A stretch of 64,000 bases of DNA, from contig JADJPU010000001.1 of the NCBI GenBank assembly GCA_016713115.1, positions 1,116,001 through 1,180,000 on the forward strand. The letters are read 5' to 3'. This stretch comes from Cellvibrionales bacterium (GTDB lineage: Bacteria > Pseudomonadota > Gammaproteobacteria > Pseudomonadales > UBA7239). Under the pieces are notes generated by a model. The model did not search any database. It was not told the origin of the DNA and saw nothing but the letters and a program-made list of their open reading frames with translations. The position numbers and the translations under genes were made by a program. Shown one piece after another: positions 1 to 8,370 of the stretch (the stretch's first letter is position 1; the number at the start of each line of letters is the position of its first letter).

Positions 1-2
1 CC

Positions 3-239
3 GGGCATGGATTCCGTGCCACCGCCTCAACCATGTTAAATGAAATGGGATACCGCTCTGAAGTGATTGAAAGACAACTTGCTCATGCGGAGCGTAACAA
101 AGTGAGAGCCAGCTACAACCAAGCCGAATACATGGAAGAGCGTCGATCTATGATGCAGCAGTGGGCCGACTTTATTGACCAAGTTGCCGAGAAAAGTACA
201 GCCCAGTTACAACCAGACAAAGTATCTGGAGGCGCGTAA
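3..239 (+). CDS. Tyrosine recombinase/integrase, C-terminal end (partial)
   Basis: Site-specific recombinase that would integrate or excise the surrounding element. Only the last 78 residues are inside the window and the start lies to the left. The fragment opens with GHGFRATAST, which matches the HxxR catalytic box of P4-type integrases. It continues with RQLAHAERNKVRASYNQAEY, the region carrying the second active-site histidine and the tyrosine nucleophile. The charged C-terminal tail (EERRSMMQQWADFID) is typical of this family. The reading frame is open to the left edge. It indicates that the accessory block begins in, or extends left of, this window. Confidence 0.88.
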   Translation, partial: GHGFRATASTMLNEMGYRSEVIERQLAHAERNKVRASYNQAEYMEERRSMMQQWADFIDQVAEKSTAQLQPDKVSGGA

Positions 240-353
240 ATTCACGCCGGCGCAATGATAAATATTTTCGGTTATTTCACTTATTTTGTTTATTTCGTTT
301 AATCTATACTGGTTGTTGTTCGTGGTTAGACATTGTTTGTTTAGGAGTTCGTG

Positions 354-815
354 ATGAGTACCAGCCACAATATTGTGCATTTGCCCACCCAGCCGGAAGT
401 GGAAGAGGCTAAAATCTCCAGCCGGATGCTCAGCAAATATGCTGACGCAGACCGTGTGCAAATGACGCTGAAAGCCAGCAACGGCCAAGCAGAAGACTTC
501 GTGCTGCCTGGCCCTGTGTTGCAAATGCTGTTGGACATTCTGTCTGAAATGGCCAGAGGCAATGCCATTAGCCTGATGCCCATTCATCACGAATTGAGCA
601 CGCAAGAAGCTGCCAATATGTTGAATGTAAGCCGCCCTCACTTGGTCAGCCTGTTGGAAAAGGGTAGCCTGCCGTTCCGCAAAGTGGGTTCGCATCGCCG
701 CGTGCAGGCGAAAGATGTGCTGGAATACAAAGCCAACATTGATCAGCTTCGCTTAGAGACCTTGAACGAATTGACAGCCTTTTCGCAAGAACAAGGCATG
801 GGATACGAACATTAA
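354..815 (+). CDS. Excisionase-type HTH protein, probable antitoxin
   Basis: A 153-aa protein. The C-terminal half holds an excisionase/MerR-like helix-turn-helix (ELSTQEAANMLNVSRPHL, then LPFRKVGSHRRVQAKDVLEY). This is the usual DNA-binding fold of antitoxins paired with PIN-domain toxins. The N-terminal half has no domain I recognise. The ATG at 354 is preferred over the overlapping GTG at 351 because AGGAG at 343-347 is well spaced. Its stop codon directly abuts the ATG of the PIN gene at 816, so the two are co-transcribed and probably translationally coupled. The role as antitoxin and autorepressor is inferred from this pairing. Confidence 0.78.
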   Translation: MSTSHNIVHLPTQPEVEEAKISSRMLSKYADADRVQMTLKASNGQAEDFVLPGPVLQMLLDILSEMARGNAISLMPIHHELSTQEAANMLNVSRPHLVSLLEKGSLPFRKVGSHRRVQAKDVLEYKANIDQLRLETLNELTAFSQEQGMGYEH

Positions 816-1382
816 ATGGCCAGATTTTCGGTCATCTTGGATGCTTGTGTCTTATACCCGGCACCAATGCGGGACGCACTGTTGCGTCTCGCTGCTACTA
901 ATTTGTTCAAAGCGTATTGGACAGATCAGATACACGAGGAATGGATAAACGCCCTGTTACGGCAGGGCAAATATTCACGGGAAACGCTGGAAAAAACGCG
1001 TGATCTAATGGACAGGCATGTTCCTGATGCCATAGTCACAGGTTACGAAAACCTGATAGAAAGTATTGAACTACCCGATCTTGATGACCGGCATGTATTG
1101 GCTGCTGCGATCAAATGCAAAGCCGATGCAATCGTTACGTCCAACCTGAAAGATTTTCCAGAAGATCTTTTGGCCGCTTATCAAATTGAAATTATCCACC
1201 CAGATGATTTTATCTATTACCAGATTGATATGGCACCGGCTGTTTGTTGCACTGCTTTTAGAGAGCAACGTATGGCACTGAATAAACCTCCGATGACAGT
1301 GGATGAATTTCTGACCAATTTACAGAAACAACAACTGCCACAAACTGTATCTCTGTTGAGGCAATACGCTGGTTTACTGTAA
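816..1382 (+). CDS. PIN-domain protein, probable ribonuclease toxin
   Basis: A 188-aa protein with a PIN nuclease fold over the first ~130 residues. The opening FSVILDACVLYPAPMRDALL carries the first conserved Asp. A central acidic segment (ELPDLDDRHVLAAAI) and AIVTSNLKDFP supply the other metal-binding acids. PIN proteins of this type usually cleave RNA. The ATG follows the antitoxin stop codon with no gap. The protein is longer than a minimal VapC (~130 aa), with an extra ~55 residues at the C-terminus. The function is inferred from the fold and the gene pair; the target RNA is unknown. Confidence 0.8.
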   Translation: MARFSVILDACVLYPAPMRDALLRLAATNLFKAYWTDQIHEEWINALLRQGKYSRETLEKTRDLMDRHVPDAIVTGYENLIESIELPDLDDRHVLAAAIKCKADAIVTSNLKDFPEDLLAAYQIEIIHPDDFIYYQIDMAPAVCCTAFREQRMALNKPPMTVDEFLTNLQKQQLPQTVSLLRQYAGLL

Positions 1383-1412
1383 CCACCAGATCATTTGAAA
1401 GGTCGCCAGGAA

Positions 1413-2216
1413 ATGTTGCAAGTAGAAGAATTGGATGGTTGTTGGGTATTCATAGAACAACCGTCAGCCAGCGAGGATGATGCCTGTTTAGACAAAGCTC
1501 TGGATGCTTGGCATAGCGGGCAAGATCAACTAGCAGAATCCCTGTTCAGTAAATTGCTTGCCAAAAATCCTTTCCATATTGATGCGATGCATCACCTGTC
1601 GCTGTTATATGACGCTGTGGGGGATTTTGAATTTTCATACATGGCAGCACAGGCTGCTGTCAGCATCGGATTGCAGGCCTTGCCGCCGACATTTCAGTGG
1701 GACACAGCCCGAATGGAATGGGGCTCTTGGAGCAACAGGCCTTTCTTGCGTGCCTACCATCACCTTGGCCTGTGCTATTGGGGTCAAGGTGCAGTGAAAG
1801 AAGCGATCACCGTGTTCAGCCGCTTGTTGTCAATTAATCCCATGGATAACCAGGGCGTGCGAGGGGTGTTACCCATGTGCTGGTTTGAATTGAATGATCC
1901 GTGGAATGCAGTCAAACACTGTCGCCAGTATCAGGACGATACTTTTCCTGAAGTCACCTATTCGCATGCACTGGCACTGGTTATGATCGGGGAGACCGGC
2001 ATTGCAAAAACTGTCTTGCAGGAAGCGATTGCAGAATTACCGTTAGTAGCAAAAGAGCTGCTCAAGAAAAAACATCCACGTCCCAAGGGGTTAAGGCCGG
2101 ACACTGTCATCTATGGCAGCGCAGGCCAAGCGTATGCCTATTGGCAACAATATGGAAAATATTGGGAAGCTACGCCAGCGGCAATGGATCTTTTGAAAGA
2201 TTGCGCTGCGAAATAG
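1413..2216 (+). CDS. Tetratricopeptide-repeat protein
   Basis: A protein of about 267 aa built from helical TPR-like repeats: LDKALDAWHSGQDQLAESLF, then DAMHHLSLLYDAVGDFEFSY, then RAYHHLGLCYWGQGAVKEAI, and TYSHALALVMIGETGIAKTV. The tail YGSAGQAYAYWQQYGKYWEA recurs in a family of small TPR proteins of unknown function. I start it at ATG 1413, preceded by CAGGA; an in-frame TTG at 1395 would add six residues. It follows the PIN gene by about 30 bases on the same strand, so it may share its transcript. A scaffold role is typical of TPR proteins but no partner can be named. Confidence 0.6.
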   Translation: MLQVEELDGCWVFIEQPSASEDDACLDKALDAWHSGQDQLAESLFSKLLAKNPFHIDAMHHLSLLYDAVGDFEFSYMAAQAAVSIGLQALPPTFQWDTARMEWGSWSNRPFLRAYHHLGLCYWGQGAVKEAITVFSRLLSINPMDNQGVRGVLPMCWFELNDPWNAVKHCRQYQDDTFPEVTYSHALALVMIGETGIAKTVLQEAIAELPLVAKELLKKKHPRPKGLRPDTVIYGSAGQAYAYWQQYGKYWEATPAAMDLLKDCAAK

Positions 2217-2357
2217 TTTCCAAAACCGGTAGTGATTCATGTATTAAATTTTTGGCCTAATCACTTGGAACATACATGCTCAAAAATCCGCACCACTAAT
2301 CAACGTCACCTTTCCGGCACTTTGTATTGGCTTCTTGACGCTAGGAGCATCATATCC

Positions 2358-2387
2358 AGGTATTCTGATAATGATGTCTGAATACCT
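2358..2387. repeat. Inverted repeat in intergenic spacer
   Basis: Perfect 8-bp arms AGGTATTC and GAATACCT are separated by 14 bases, just past the 3' end of the minus-strand epimerase gene. There is no T-tract, so it is not a convincing intrinsic terminator. The rest of the 2217-2404 spacer shows nothing recognisable. Confidence 0.3.
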
Positions 2388-2404
2388 TGCTGCGTTAATT
2401 GTTT

Positions 2405-3352
2405 TTAAAGTAAGCGCAAAATGCCAGGCAAGATGAGCCTGATTAACCAGCGTAATGGCCGCAGTATGCAGTTAACAATCTTTAGCTTCTCAGCCATTTC
2501 TTGGCGATAAGCTGAAAAGTTATGGCGCTGGTATTGCAGTAGCTTTTGACTCTCAGTGGTATCCATCCAGTGTGTATAAAACTCACCCTTACCATGGACG
2601 GATAAAGGTAAGGATATGCCCAGAGATTCAAAGGCTGTGTTGATGAAATCCTTGTGTGTGACCTGACAAGATTCGCCGCCGCCTATCAGCAGTATTTTAT
2701 TGACGGCTTCTTCAGTACAAGCTGCTTTACACATGGCATAAGCCACATCTTTGGGGTGAACATATTCCAGCGGGTTATCGGCTTTAATATTAAGCAGTTG
2801 CTTAAAAGTTTTTCTGTCAGTTTTCAGCGTCCGAGCATCGACGGACACACCCACACGTAAAACCACCCAGGGGATGCTTGAATTTTTTAGAAAGTTTTCG
2901 ATTTCAAGTTTGTGTGTTGTGTAATTGTCCGTGGCTTTTACTGGATCATCTGCTTTTTTTGGTGTTTGTGTTTGATCAGGAAGGCCAAACACGGTTACAG
3001 ACGATGGGAATATAAAGGTCGGTTTTTTAGTGGTTACTTCCGCCACCCTGATCAGTTTTTTACAGGCTACAACATTGATGTCATAAGCCAGTGAAGGATT
3101 GTCTTCAGTAGTGGGGGGAAGTACCGATGCATTATGAATAATGGCATCTACATCCTCAATTAATTGATAGAGCAGTTTTTCATCCCGAAGATCACCCAGA
3201 GTAACTTCTATCTTGCTGCCATAGTTGTCCGCTAGTTTCTTGCTGTTCTTGTTATCGGGGTCAAAACACTTTACCTGAAAACCCATTTGCAAAGCCTGAT
3301 CTACACACATAAGACCGAGGTTGCCGAACGCGCCAGTGATTAAAAGTTTCAT
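2405..3352 (-). CDS. NAD-dependent epimerase/dehydratase family protein
   Basis: A 315-aa extended short-chain dehydrogenase. Residues 1-20 contain the Rossmann nucleotide loop GAFGNLG, followed by an acidic residue after the second strand (VKCFDPDN), which fits NAD(H) or NADP(H) binding. IHNASVLPP is the usual post-strand-4 motif. The catalytic YxxxK is seen as YTTHK. The C-terminal tail (LRPLRWLIRLILPGILRLL) is hydrophobic and basic and could anchor the protein to the membrane. It lies directly downstream of the flavin oxidoreductase on the same strand (9 bases apart), so they form a likely two-gene operon divergent from the TetR gene. The substrate is unknown. Confidence 0.8.
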   Translation of the reverse strand: MKLLITGAFGNLGLMCVDQALQMGFQVKCFDPDNKNSKKLADNYGSKIEVTLGDLRDEKLLYQLIEDVDAIIHNASVLPPTTEDNPSLAYDINVVACKKLIRVAEVTTKKPTFIFPSSVTVFGLPDQTQTPKKADDPVKATDNYTTHKLEIENFLKNSSIPWVVLRVGVSVDARTLKTDRKTFKQLLNIKADNPLEYVHPKDVAYAMCKAACTEEAVNKILLIGGGESCQVTHKDFINTAFESLGISLPLSVHGKGEFYTHWMDTTESQKLLQYQRHNFSAYRQEMAEKLKIVNCILRPLRWLIRLILPGILRLL

Positions 3353-3361
3353 TTCATTCTC

Positions 3362-4588
3362 TTACTTTGGGTTAAACAGTGTGCAATGCACGCCGCCTTC
3401 GTATTCGATACTGCCCACACACTTATTACAATGGATGCATTTGCTTTTGAATTTGAGATTGTTTTTGGCCTTGTTCACCAAATCAGGTTCGGCAATCAGT
3501 GACCGACCTAACTGGATAAAGTCAAAACCGGCCTCCATTAGTTTGGCAAAGCTTTTGCTGGTGCTGGCTCCGCCCACATAAATTATTTTGCACTTAACCG
3601 CATTTTTCACACGAATAGCTTGTTCCAGAAAATACAGTTCGCTGTATTCAGATGCACGAAACATAATGGGGCTGGCCAGACGAAGCAGCAGGCGCATGAT
3701 TTTATTTTTTTCAAATCTCAAGATGGCCGGCAACAAGCTTGGGCCTTTAAACATAAATTGTGGGTTTAACGCACTAGAACCGCCGCTGGTTATGATGGCA
3801 TCAATACCGCCATCATCCAGCATTTTTGAAATCTCAATAGCATCGTCATAGCCAAGGCCGCCAGGAAATGCTTCCGTTAAACTAATTTTGGCTAATAAAG
3901 GAAAGTTTGGTCCAACGGCTTCACGTACCGCTGCTAAAACACGTAGCGGTAAGCGCATACGGTTTACAAGTGAACCACCATATTCATCTTTTCTGCGATT
4001 GGTCAGTGGACTGATAAATTGACAAAGACCATAACCGTGACCAAAGTGAATTTCCAGCGCATCAAAACCTACGGATTTCATAAACACAGCGGCATCGCGG
4101 TAGGTTTGTACAAAGTTGTCGATGTCCTCCCGTGTCATCGGATCGCAGAAAAACTGCCCGTTCACAATGCCTAGGGCATTGAGTCCAAAGCTCGGGCCTT
4201 TTGGTCTTTTAGTGCTTAATTCCTTGCTCTGGGAAAAACCACCGCCATGCCCCATCTGGCCGGAAACTTTAGTGCCACGTTTATGTAGGTCATCTATGAG
4301 ATCTGTGAGTTCCTCACGTATGTATTCATCCATATACATCATGCCTTCTTTAACGCGGCCATCTTTGTTGACTGCACAGTAGGCAATCGTTGTCATGGCC
4401 ACGCCACCGTCTGCTATTTCTCCATGAAAGTCCTTTAGCTTCTGGGTGGGACGGCCTTCTAGGGTCATATTTTCAAAGGTACTGGCCTTGATGAACCGGT
4501 TTTTCAGGGTCAGGCCATTGATATTGGCGGGGGTGTAACACTGTTCCAGTGGTGCTTCTGATATGGCTTTTGAGTCCTTAGCTGGCAT
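3362..4588 (-). CDS. NADH:flavin oxidoreductase (Old Yellow Enzyme family)
   Basis: A 408-aa FMN-dependent TIM-barrel ene-reductase-type enzyme. Visible family marks are LKNRFIKAS near the N-terminus, GQMGHGGGFSQ, the DALEIHFGHGYGLCQFISP block with NRRKDEYGGS after it, and a phosphate-binding end at GFDFIQLGRSLIAEP. The C-terminus has cysteines spaced CIHCNKC plus a later Cys, resembling the Fe-S-linked linker of larger 2,4-dienoyl-CoA-reductase-like relatives, but no second domain follows. It is the first gene of the minus-strand pair with the epimerase and diverges from the TetR gene across an operator-like dyad, which suggests induction by a small-molecule ligand. The substrate is not known. 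Confidence 0.85.
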   Translation of the reverse strand: MPAKDSKAISEAPLEQCYTPANINGLTLKNRFIKASTFENMTLEGRPTQKLKDFHGEIADGGVAMTTIAYCAVNKDGRVKEGMMYMDEYIREELTDLIDDLHKRGTKVSGQMGHGGGFSQSKELSTKRPKGPSFGLNALGIVNGQFFCDPMTREDIDNFVQTYRDAAVFMKSVGFDALEIHFGHGYGLCQFISPLTNRRKDEYGGSLVNRMRLPLRVLAAVREAVGPNFPLLAKISLTEAFPGGLGYDDAIEISKMLDDGGIDAIITSGGSSALNPQFMFKGPSLLPAILRFEKNKIMRLLLRLASPIMFRASEYSELYFLEQAIRVKNAVKCKIIYVGGASTSKSFAKLMEAGFDFIQLGRSLIAEPDLVNKAKNNLKFKSKCIHCNKCVGSIEYEGGVHCTLFNPK

Positions 4589-4616
4589 AACGCTTCCCCA
4601 TTTTTCTAGTCGCCTA

Positions 4617-4641
4617 AGATATATAGTGATACTATATATCT
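4617..4641. promoter_or_regulatory. Palindromic TetR-type operator
   Basis: A 25-bp near-perfect dyad: 11-bp arms AGATATATAGT and ACTATATATCT around a GAT centre. It sits in the 95-bp divergent spacer between the oxidoreductase and TetR-family genes. Size, symmetry and location fit an operator for the adjacent TetR protein controlling both directions. Binding itself is inferred. Confidence 0.7.
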
Positions 4642-4683
4642 TTCAAGTTTAGGGCAAACCCATCTGGAAGAGGCATATACCTA

Positions 4684-5277
4684 ATGGTCAAAACCAAGGG
4701 AGCAACCTGTAAAACCCAACGCCAGCGTCGGGAGGAAACCCAGCAGAAGATCTTGGATAGTGCCTGCAGAGTTTTCGGGGAAAAAGGGTATTCCGATACC
4801 GCTTTAGACGATATCGCCACGGGTGCCGGGGTGACAGAAGGGCCGGTGTATCACTACTTCAAGAATAAAAAGCAATTATTCACCACAGTGACAGAACGGA
4901 TGGAGGCTGAGTTTGTTTCGGATATTCATGCGCTGGATTTTTCCGGTGGCGACGCCTCCTTACTGCAAATCTGGGATCTGTTCCTGGATTATTGCCAAAA
5001 GCCATGGTTTGTTCAGGTAGTACTCATTGATGCCACACACATCTTGGGAAGAGAGCGCTGGCAAGACACGGCCGTTACAACAAGTATTTTGAACCTACTG
5101 GGCAATACCAATTTTTTTATCGAAAAAAATATGGGCGAAGAAGAGAAAGGGTTAATTTTAAGAATGGTCATTGCTGCTTTGGCTGAGGTTGCGATGACGC
5201 TGGGTAACAACCCACAGTACGATGCCAGTCATGTACTGCACAAGTTAATTACATTATTTGCTGCGGATAAAAAATGA
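4684..5277 (+). CDS. TetR/AcrR-family transcriptional regulator
   Basis: A 197-aa repressor-type protein. Residues ~15-62 form the TetR helix-turn-helix (RREETQQKILDSACRVFGEK, then ALDDIATGAGVTEGPVYHYF, ending KNKKQLF). The remaining ~130 residues are a variable helical ligand domain. It diverges from the oxidoreductase/epimerase pair, and its ATGA stop/start overlap couples it to the SDR gene at 5274. It most likely controls both transcripts through the dyad at 4617-4641. The ligand cannot be predicted. The start at 4684 has a purine-rich GAAGAGG upstream. Confidence 0.88.
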   Translation: MVKTKGATCKTQRQRREETQQKILDSACRVFGEKGYSDTALDDIATGAGVTEGPVYHYFKNKKQLFTTVTERMEAEFVSDIHALDFSGGDASLLQIWDLFLDYCQKPWFVQVVLIDATHILGRERWQDTAVTTSILNLLGNTNFFIEKNMGEEEKGLILRMVIAALAEVAMTLGNNPQYDASHVLHKLITLFAADKK

Positions 5278-5846
5278 TAACCAAGAAAAGCGTTTTAGTG
5301 ACCGGCGGCGCCGGCGGTATGGGTTTAGCAACGGCGTTTAAACTTTCTCAAAATGGTTTTCATGTCTTTGTCGCAGACAACAATGCAGCCATGATAAAAA
5401 ATGTAGAGCTGACTGACGGAATCACGCCTCTATTAATGGATGTAACCGATAGAAAATCTATAGAGCGAGCCTTTAATGAAATTAAAAGCCAGACAGATAG
5501 CCTTGCCGGTGTTGTAAATTTTGCTGGAATTTTACGGGTGGGCTCAATCTCAGAAATGCCAGAAGAGACATTGAGTCTTCTTCTGGATATTAATGTGATG
5601 GGAACCTATCGGGTCAACCAAATATTTTTACCCTTGTTGAACAGGAATATTAAAGGCCGAATTATTAATATCAGTTCAGAAACAAACTGGCAAAGTGGTG
5701 GACCTTTTAATGGTGCATATGCCATGAGTAAACATGCCATCGAAGCTTATTCTGATTCCCTGCGCAGGGAATTAATGTTTTTAGGGATTGATGTGGTAAA
5801 GATACAGCCCGGCCCTGTAAGCGCCGGAGAGAAACTGTACCACTGA
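5274..5846 (+). pseudogene. Short-chain dehydrogenase/reductase, 3' end cut off by IS insertion
   Basis: The first ~185 residues are a classical SDR. TGGAGGMGLATA is the TGxxxGxG cofactor loop, NFAGIL is the NNAG-like motif, ISSETNWQSG carries the catalytic Ser region and YAMSKHAIEAY the YxxxK pair. The PGPV motif after the active site is followed within a few codons by a stop, and the sequence then runs into the left end of an IS21-type element. Intact SDRs of this class are about 250-280 aa, so roughly 70-90 residues are missing. The active-site residues remain but the C-terminal substrate and dimer region is gone. It overlaps the TetR gene by ATGA. Confidence 0.82.
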
Positions 5847-5940
5847 AGCGGCCGAATTCCTCGGTCGCGGCGGTGCAAAAGTGTACCGCCCCAGTGGCCT
5901 CCTCTAGTCTGCCGTCTCGGCAGATGGCAGGGGGTGGAGG

Positions 5941-7440
5941 ATGTACAGCGTGGAGATGTATCAACGATTACGACGTGCCTGCCACGTCGATGGCCTGAGT
6001 ATCCGGGAGGCCGCCAAGCGGTTTGGCGTGCACCGCAAGACGGTCAAGAAGGCCTTGGCTTTCTCGGTGCCGCCGGGCTACCAGCGCACTCAGCCGGTGC
6101 GGCGGCCCAAGCTTGCGGGGTTCACCGGGCTGATTGACCAGATCCTGGACGACGATAAAACCCGCCCGCGCAAGCAGCACCACACCAGCAAGCGCATCTT
6201 CGAGCGCCTGCGGGATGAGCACGGGTTTACGGGTTGCTACACCATCGTCAAGGACTATGTGCGCGAGCAGACCCTGCGTAGCAAGGAGGTGTTTGTGCCG
6301 CTGCTGCACCCTTGCGGCCATGCCCAGGCCGACTTTGGTGAGGCCGTAGTGGTGATTGCCGGTGTCGAGCAGAAGGCACACTTTCTGGCCGTGGACTTGC
6401 CTCACAGCGATGCCGGTTTTGTGAAAGCCTATCCGGCGGAGACAACCGAGGCGTTCTGTGATGGCCACAATGCGGCCTTTGCCTTTTTTGGTGGTGTGCC
6501 GCAATCGATCCTGTACGACAACACCAAAATTGCTGTGGCGAAGATTCTCGGCAATGGCACGCGGGTTCGCTCCACTGTGTTCAGCGAACTGCAATCCCAC
6601 TATCTGTTTGCCGATCGCTTTGGTCGTCCTGGCAAAGGCAATGACAAGGGCAAAGTGGAAGGGTTGGTGGGTTATGCGCGGCGCAACTTCATGGTGCCGA
6701 TTCCGCACTTTGCCAGTTATGACGCCTTCAATGCGCATCTGGAGGCCTGCTGCCGCGCTCGTCTGCAGGAGACTTTGCGCGGCCAAACAGAAACGATTGG
6801 CGAACGGATGCAACGTGATCTTGCCGTGTTTATGGCGTTACCTGCCACAGCCTACGATGCGTGCGCCAAACAGGCGACACGCGTCAGTTCACTCTCGCTG
6901 GTTCGCTACCGCAACAATGATTACTCGGTGCCGGTGGCATACGGCCATCGCGAAGTGTTGATCAAGGCCTATGTCGATCGCGTCGAGATTCACTGCGGCA
7001 GCGAGCGGATTGCGCAGCATGAACGCTCGTATGCGAAAGAAGATTTTATCTTTGATCCGTTGCACTATCTGGCGCTGCTGGAGCAGAAGATCAATGCACT
7101 GGATCAGGCCGCACCACTGGAAGGCTGGGTATTGCCCGAGGTATTTTTAACCCTGCGGCGTTTGCTGGAAGCGCGCATGGGCAAATCCGGCAAACGTGAA
7201 TATGTGCAGGTATTGCGTTTGCTGGAGTCCTTTCCTGCTGATGAGGTGGAAGCGGCAGTTCATCAAGCCTTGCAACTGGGTGCGATCGGTTTTGATGCCG
7301 TCAAACATTGTTTGTTGTGTCGTATTGAACGCAAACCGCCACGACTCAATCTGGCTATCTATCCGTATCTGCCGCGAGCAGACGTCAAAACCACGGAAGC
7401 CATCGATTATCTGGCGTTGTTAACCGAGGTGGCAGCATGA
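5941..7440 (+). CDS. istA: IS21-family transposase IstA
   Basis: A 499-aa DDE transposase. The N-terminus has a helix-turn-helix (GLSIREAAKRFGVHRKTVKK) for binding the IS ends. The rve/integrase core follows with HPCGHAQADFGEAVV (first Asp), SILYDNTKIAV (second Asp) and GNDKGKVEGLVGYARRNF (Glu). The C-terminal Mu-transposase-like segment has LVRYRNNDYSVP. Length matches intact family members. Its stop overlaps the istB start by ATGA at 7437-7440, the usual coupling in this family. It appears intact and could be active. Confidence 0.95.
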   Translation: MYSVEMYQRLRRACHVDGLSIREAAKRFGVHRKTVKKALAFSVPPGYQRTQPVRRPKLAGFTGLIDQILDDDKTRPRKQHHTSKRIFERLRDEHGFTGCYTIVKDYVREQTLRSKEVFVPLLHPCGHAQADFGEAVVVIAGVEQKAHFLAVDLPHSDAGFVKAYPAETTEAFCDGHNAAFAFFGGVPQSILYDNTKIAVAKILGNGTRVRSTVFSELQSHYLFADRFGRPGKGNDKGKVEGLVGYARRNFMVPIPHFASYDAFNAHLEACCRARLQETLRGQTETIGERMQRDLAVFMALPATAYDACAKQATRVSSLSLVRYRNNDYSVPVAYGHREVLIKAYVDRVEIHCGSERIAQHERSYAKEDFIFDPLHYLALLEQKINALDQAAPLEGWVLPEVFLTLRRLLEARMGKSGKREYVQVLRLLESFPADEVEAAVHQALQLGAIGFDAVKHCLLCRIERKPPRLNLAIYPYLPRADVKTTEAIDYLALLTEVAA

Positions 7441-8225
7441 GCAGCGCGCAGGAATTACCCAAGGTATTACTGGCGCATCACCTGAAGGCGCTGCGGCTGC
7501 CCACGTTCTTGCGCGAGTATGACAAGGTAGCGCAGCAGTGTGCCGATGAAGGTGTGGATCACCCTCGCTATTTATTGCGTTTGACGGAACTGGAGTTGAT
7601 AGAGCGTGAGCGGCGCATGGTGGAACGCCGTATAAAACTGGCGCGGTTCCCTGCGGTAAAAAGTCTCGACAGTTTTGATTTTACGATGATCCCTACTTTG
7701 AACAAAACGTTGGTCAATGAACTGGCGCGCTGTGAATATATTACACGGCGCGAAAATGTGATTGCACTGGGCAACAGCGGCACCGGGAAAACGCACATCG
7801 CACTGGGCCTGGGATTGGCTGCGTGTCAGAAAGGCTTGTCAGTGGGATTTACCACGGCAGCATCACTGGTTAACGAACTACTGGAAGCGCGCAACGAGAA
7901 ACGTTTGTTGCGTACGCAAAAGCTGCTGGCCAGTTACCACCTGCTCATCATCGACGAGCTCGGTTTTGTACCGTTATCCAAAACCGGCGCAGAGTTGTTG
8001 TTCGAGGTGTTCAGCCAACGCTATGAACGCGGCTCCCTGCTGGTGACCAGCAACCTGCCATTCGATGAATGGACAGAAGTGCTGGGTTCGGAACGGCTGA
8101 CCGGCGCACTGCTCGACAGGCTCACCCATCAGGTGCACATCCTGACCATGAACGGCGACAGCTACCGGCTCAACCAGAGCAAGAAAAGGCAGAGGAAGCC
8201 TTCCGCCAACCCGGCAAACCCCTAA
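7437..8225 (+). CDS. istB: IS21-family ATP-binding helper protein IstB
   Basis: A 262-aa AAA+ ATPase of the DnaC/IstB group that assembles on target DNA and activates IstA. Walker A is GNSGTGKTH at ~residue 119 and Walker B is LLIIDELGFVPLS. The sensor region is SLLVTSNLPFDEWTEV, and RLTGALLDRLTHQVHIL follows. The N-terminal helical domain begins LLAHHLKALRLPTF. Length is normal and there is no internal stop. It is translationally coupled to istA. Confidence 0.95.
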   Translation: MSSAQELPKVLLAHHLKALRLPTFLREYDKVAQQCADEGVDHPRYLLRLTELELIERERRMVERRIKLARFPAVKSLDSFDFTMIPTLNKTLVNELARCEYITRRENVIALGNSGTGKTHIALGLGLAACQKGLSVGFTTAASLVNELLEARNEKRLLRTQKLLASYHLLIIDELGFVPLSKTGAELLFEVFSQRYERGSLLVTSNLPFDEWTEVLGSERLTGALLDRLTHQVHILTMNGDSYRLNQSKKRQRKPSANPANP

Positions 8226-8343
8226 CGCGCTACGCTTGTTGTCTGGCTGCGCCAGACCGCACTTCCGCTAAAACAACATCAAACCATCGTGTGCCAACTG
8301 GTACACTTTTGCTCCGCCCCGGCGGTACACTTTTACTCCGCCA

Positions 8344-8370
8344 TTGACAACCTTAGTCAGATTCTATTAT
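8344..8370 (+). promoter_or_regulatory. Possible hybrid promoter at right IS end
   Basis: A perfect -35 hexamer TTGACA at 8344-8349 lies at the right tip of the IS. It faces outward and is followed 15 bases later by TATTAT at 8365-8370 in the flanking DNA. IS21 ends are known to donate outward -35 boxes. The spacer is shorter than the ideal 17, so this is tentative. It would transcribe the RES gene. Confidence 0.35.

Larger units (their letters stand above)
5836..8349. mobile_element. IS21-family insertion sequence
   Basis: The element contains istA and istB and is bounded by related repeats. The left copy at 5870-5890 (GCGGTGCAAAAGTGTACCGCC without its final base in 20) matches, in inverted orientation, the right copies at 8321-8341 and 8300-8318. 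All share the core AAAAGTGTACC. Multiple terminal repeats with TG...CA tips are typical of IS21. I place the tips near 5836 and 8349, but they are uncertain by some tens of bases at the left. No target duplication is evident, and the two flanks are unrelated gene pieces. Confidence 0.75.

Noticed and set aside
2358..2387. Intrinsic terminator for the epimerase gene
   Set aside because: The arms are perfect but the loop is 14 bases and there is no T-run on the minus strand, so I kept it only as a repeat.
5968..6813. Minus-strand 281-residue open frame inside istA
   Set aside because: It is a shadow of the well-supported transposase gene, with no domain features of its own.
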